Made by a program: the position numbers and the translations under genes. The notes under the pieces were generated by a model. It had not been told where the DNA came from. It worked only from the letters and a program-made list of their open reading frames with translations, and made no database searches. Below, piece by piece: positions 6,001-6,723 of a stretch of DNA of 6,723 bases. This DNA is from Chitinophaga pinensis (GTDB lineage: Bacteria; Bacteroidota; Bacteroidia; Flavobacteriales_D; Crocinitomicaceae): assembly GCA_945861175.1 (NCBI GenBank), contig CAMATR010000100.1, positions 1-6,723 of the forward strand. The letters are read 5' to 3'. The stretch's first letter is position 1. The number at the start of each line of letters is the position of its first letter.

Positions 6001-6723
6001 ATGAACAACCATCAAAAACCCTTAAAAGTATTAAATGCCTCAGCGGGAAGCGGAAAAACCTATAATTTGGTAAGAGAGTACCTACTTATTTTAATCGGTG
6101 AAAATATAGATTCATCCCGTTTTTCAAAAATGTTGGCCATGACTTTCACAAATAAGGCGGCTATTGAAATGAAAAATCGTATTATTCAAAAACTAGATGA
6201 ATTGAGTTACCCAGATAAATATGGGAAAAGTTCAGAAGAATATGCCTCTAGCCTATCCAAGACACTTGGCATTAGTGCTCCAGAAGTGCATGAAAAAGCG
6301 AGAATATCTTTAAAAGGAATACTGCATCGCTATGAAGACTTCCATGTAATGACCATTGATAAATTCAATTTGAAACTTATACGCTCCTTTAGTCGTGATT
6401 TAGATTTGCCAGCAGAATTTGAAGTAATTCTCAATGAAGTCGAAATTATAGAGCAAGTTGTTGACATTCTAATGAGCCAATTAGGAAAAAAAGATTTAGA
6501 ATCGCTTACTGATTTAATGATCGAATACGCAAAAGACAATATTGAAGAGGGGGAGCGCTGGAACTTTAGAGAGCAATTGATTGATTTTGGTTCTATACTG
6601 GCAAAGGAAAAAGATCAACCACTTATCGATAAATTATTGGAAATGGATTTTTCATCCATACGTCGCAAAGAATTAAACTCCAAAATAAAAGAGCAAGAGC
6701 AGGACTTTATAAAACAATCAAAG
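6001..6723 (+). CDS. AddA/RecB-like UvrD-superfamily ATP-dependent helicase (partial, N-terminal part)
   Basis: The first 241 codons of an SF1A helicase that continues past the right edge; full-length AddA-type proteins exceed 1000 residues. The N-terminus has a Walker A motif ASAGSGKT (13-20, K19 and T20), followed by YNLVREYL (21-28). A motif Ia region, MLAMTFTNKAAIEMKNRI (44-61), and a MTIDKFNLKLIRSFSRDL stretch (117-134) correspond to the AddA/RecB pattern in which a TIDSF-like segment precedes RSFA. Motif II (Walker B) and any C-terminal nuclease domain lie outside the window. AddAB/RecBCD-type enzymes unwind and resect double-strand breaks for RecA-dependent repair in the cytosol. The ATG at 6001 is the first possible start, because a TAA in frame lies at 5995-5997. 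No Shine-Dalgarno sequence is seen. The gene is divergent from the copper pair and probably functionally unrelated to it. I withhold the symbol because the nuclease half is not visible. Confidence 0.9.
   Translation, partial: MNNHQKPLKVLNASAGSGKTYNLVREYLLILIGENIDSSRFSKMLAMTFTNKAAIEMKNRIIQKLDELSYPDKYGKSSEEYASSLSKTLGISAPEVHEKARISLKGILHRYEDFHVMTIDKFNLKLIRSFSRDLDLPAEFEVILNEVEIIEQVVDILMSQLGKKDLESLTDLMIEYAKDNIEEGERWNFREQLIDFGSILAKEKDQPLIDKLLEMDFSSIRRKELNSKIKEQEQDFIKQSK

Noticed and set aside
5856..6065. A 69-codon plus-strand open frame spanning the mbnP-like start, the intergenic gap and the start of the addA-like gene
   Set aside because: It overlaps two well-supported genes in other frames and includes AT-rich promoter DNA; no domain is visible.
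6330..6539. A 69-codon minus-strand open frame opposite the addA-like gene
   Set aside because: It is antisense to the conserved helicase N-terminus and serine-rich, as expected for a shadow.

Overview
The window looks like Bacteroidota chromosome. It is AT-rich, and its genes lack convincing Shine-Dalgarno sequences. Several gaps upstream of genes carry exact copies of the Bacteroidota -7 promoter box (TAnnTTTG). The protein families also fit: a phenylacetate-type PaaG/PaaH pair, an AddA-like helicase and a lipoprotein MbnP/MauG pair. No tRNA, rRNA, CRISPR array, insertion sequence or intrinsic terminator was seen. Genes are packed tightly; the longest gap is 69 bp, so there is no gene-free stretch over 300 bp.

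Left part, minus strand (1-1575): paaG, a ring-epoxide isomerase of phenylacetyl-CoA degradation, is followed 54 bp downstream by the first 249 codons of a 3-hydroxyacyl-CoA dehydrogenase (paaH-like), which runs off the left edge. Together they fit the middle and late steps of aerobic phenylacetate catabolism. No other paa gene is in view.

Middle, minus strand (1632-4063): a 471-residue cytosolic protein of unknown function is coupled through a TAATG stop/start overlap to a WYL-domain transcription regulator. The 471-residue protein resembles a conserved family of Bacteroidota and Cyanobacteria that, as far as I recall, often carries unsupported database labels such as 'TonB-dependent receptor'. 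This pair is the least explained part of the window.

Right part (4093-5931, minus): an MbnP-like copper-binding lipoprotein is followed nine bases later by a diheme cytochrome c peroxidase/MauG-family lipoprotein. This matches the MbnP/MbnH pairing, in which the diheme enzyme converts a tryptophan of its partner to kynurenine to build a copper site. The two genes share a reading frame and are separated by one TAG stop and three sense codons; the enzyme starts at GTG.

Right edge (6001-6723, plus): the first 241 codons of an AddA/RecB-like UvrD-superfamily helicase, transcribed divergently from the copper pair across a 69 bp, very AT-rich gap.

I see no clear evidence of a wholly new system. 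The most interesting points are the unknown-protein/WYL pair and the probable post-translational copper-site pair.
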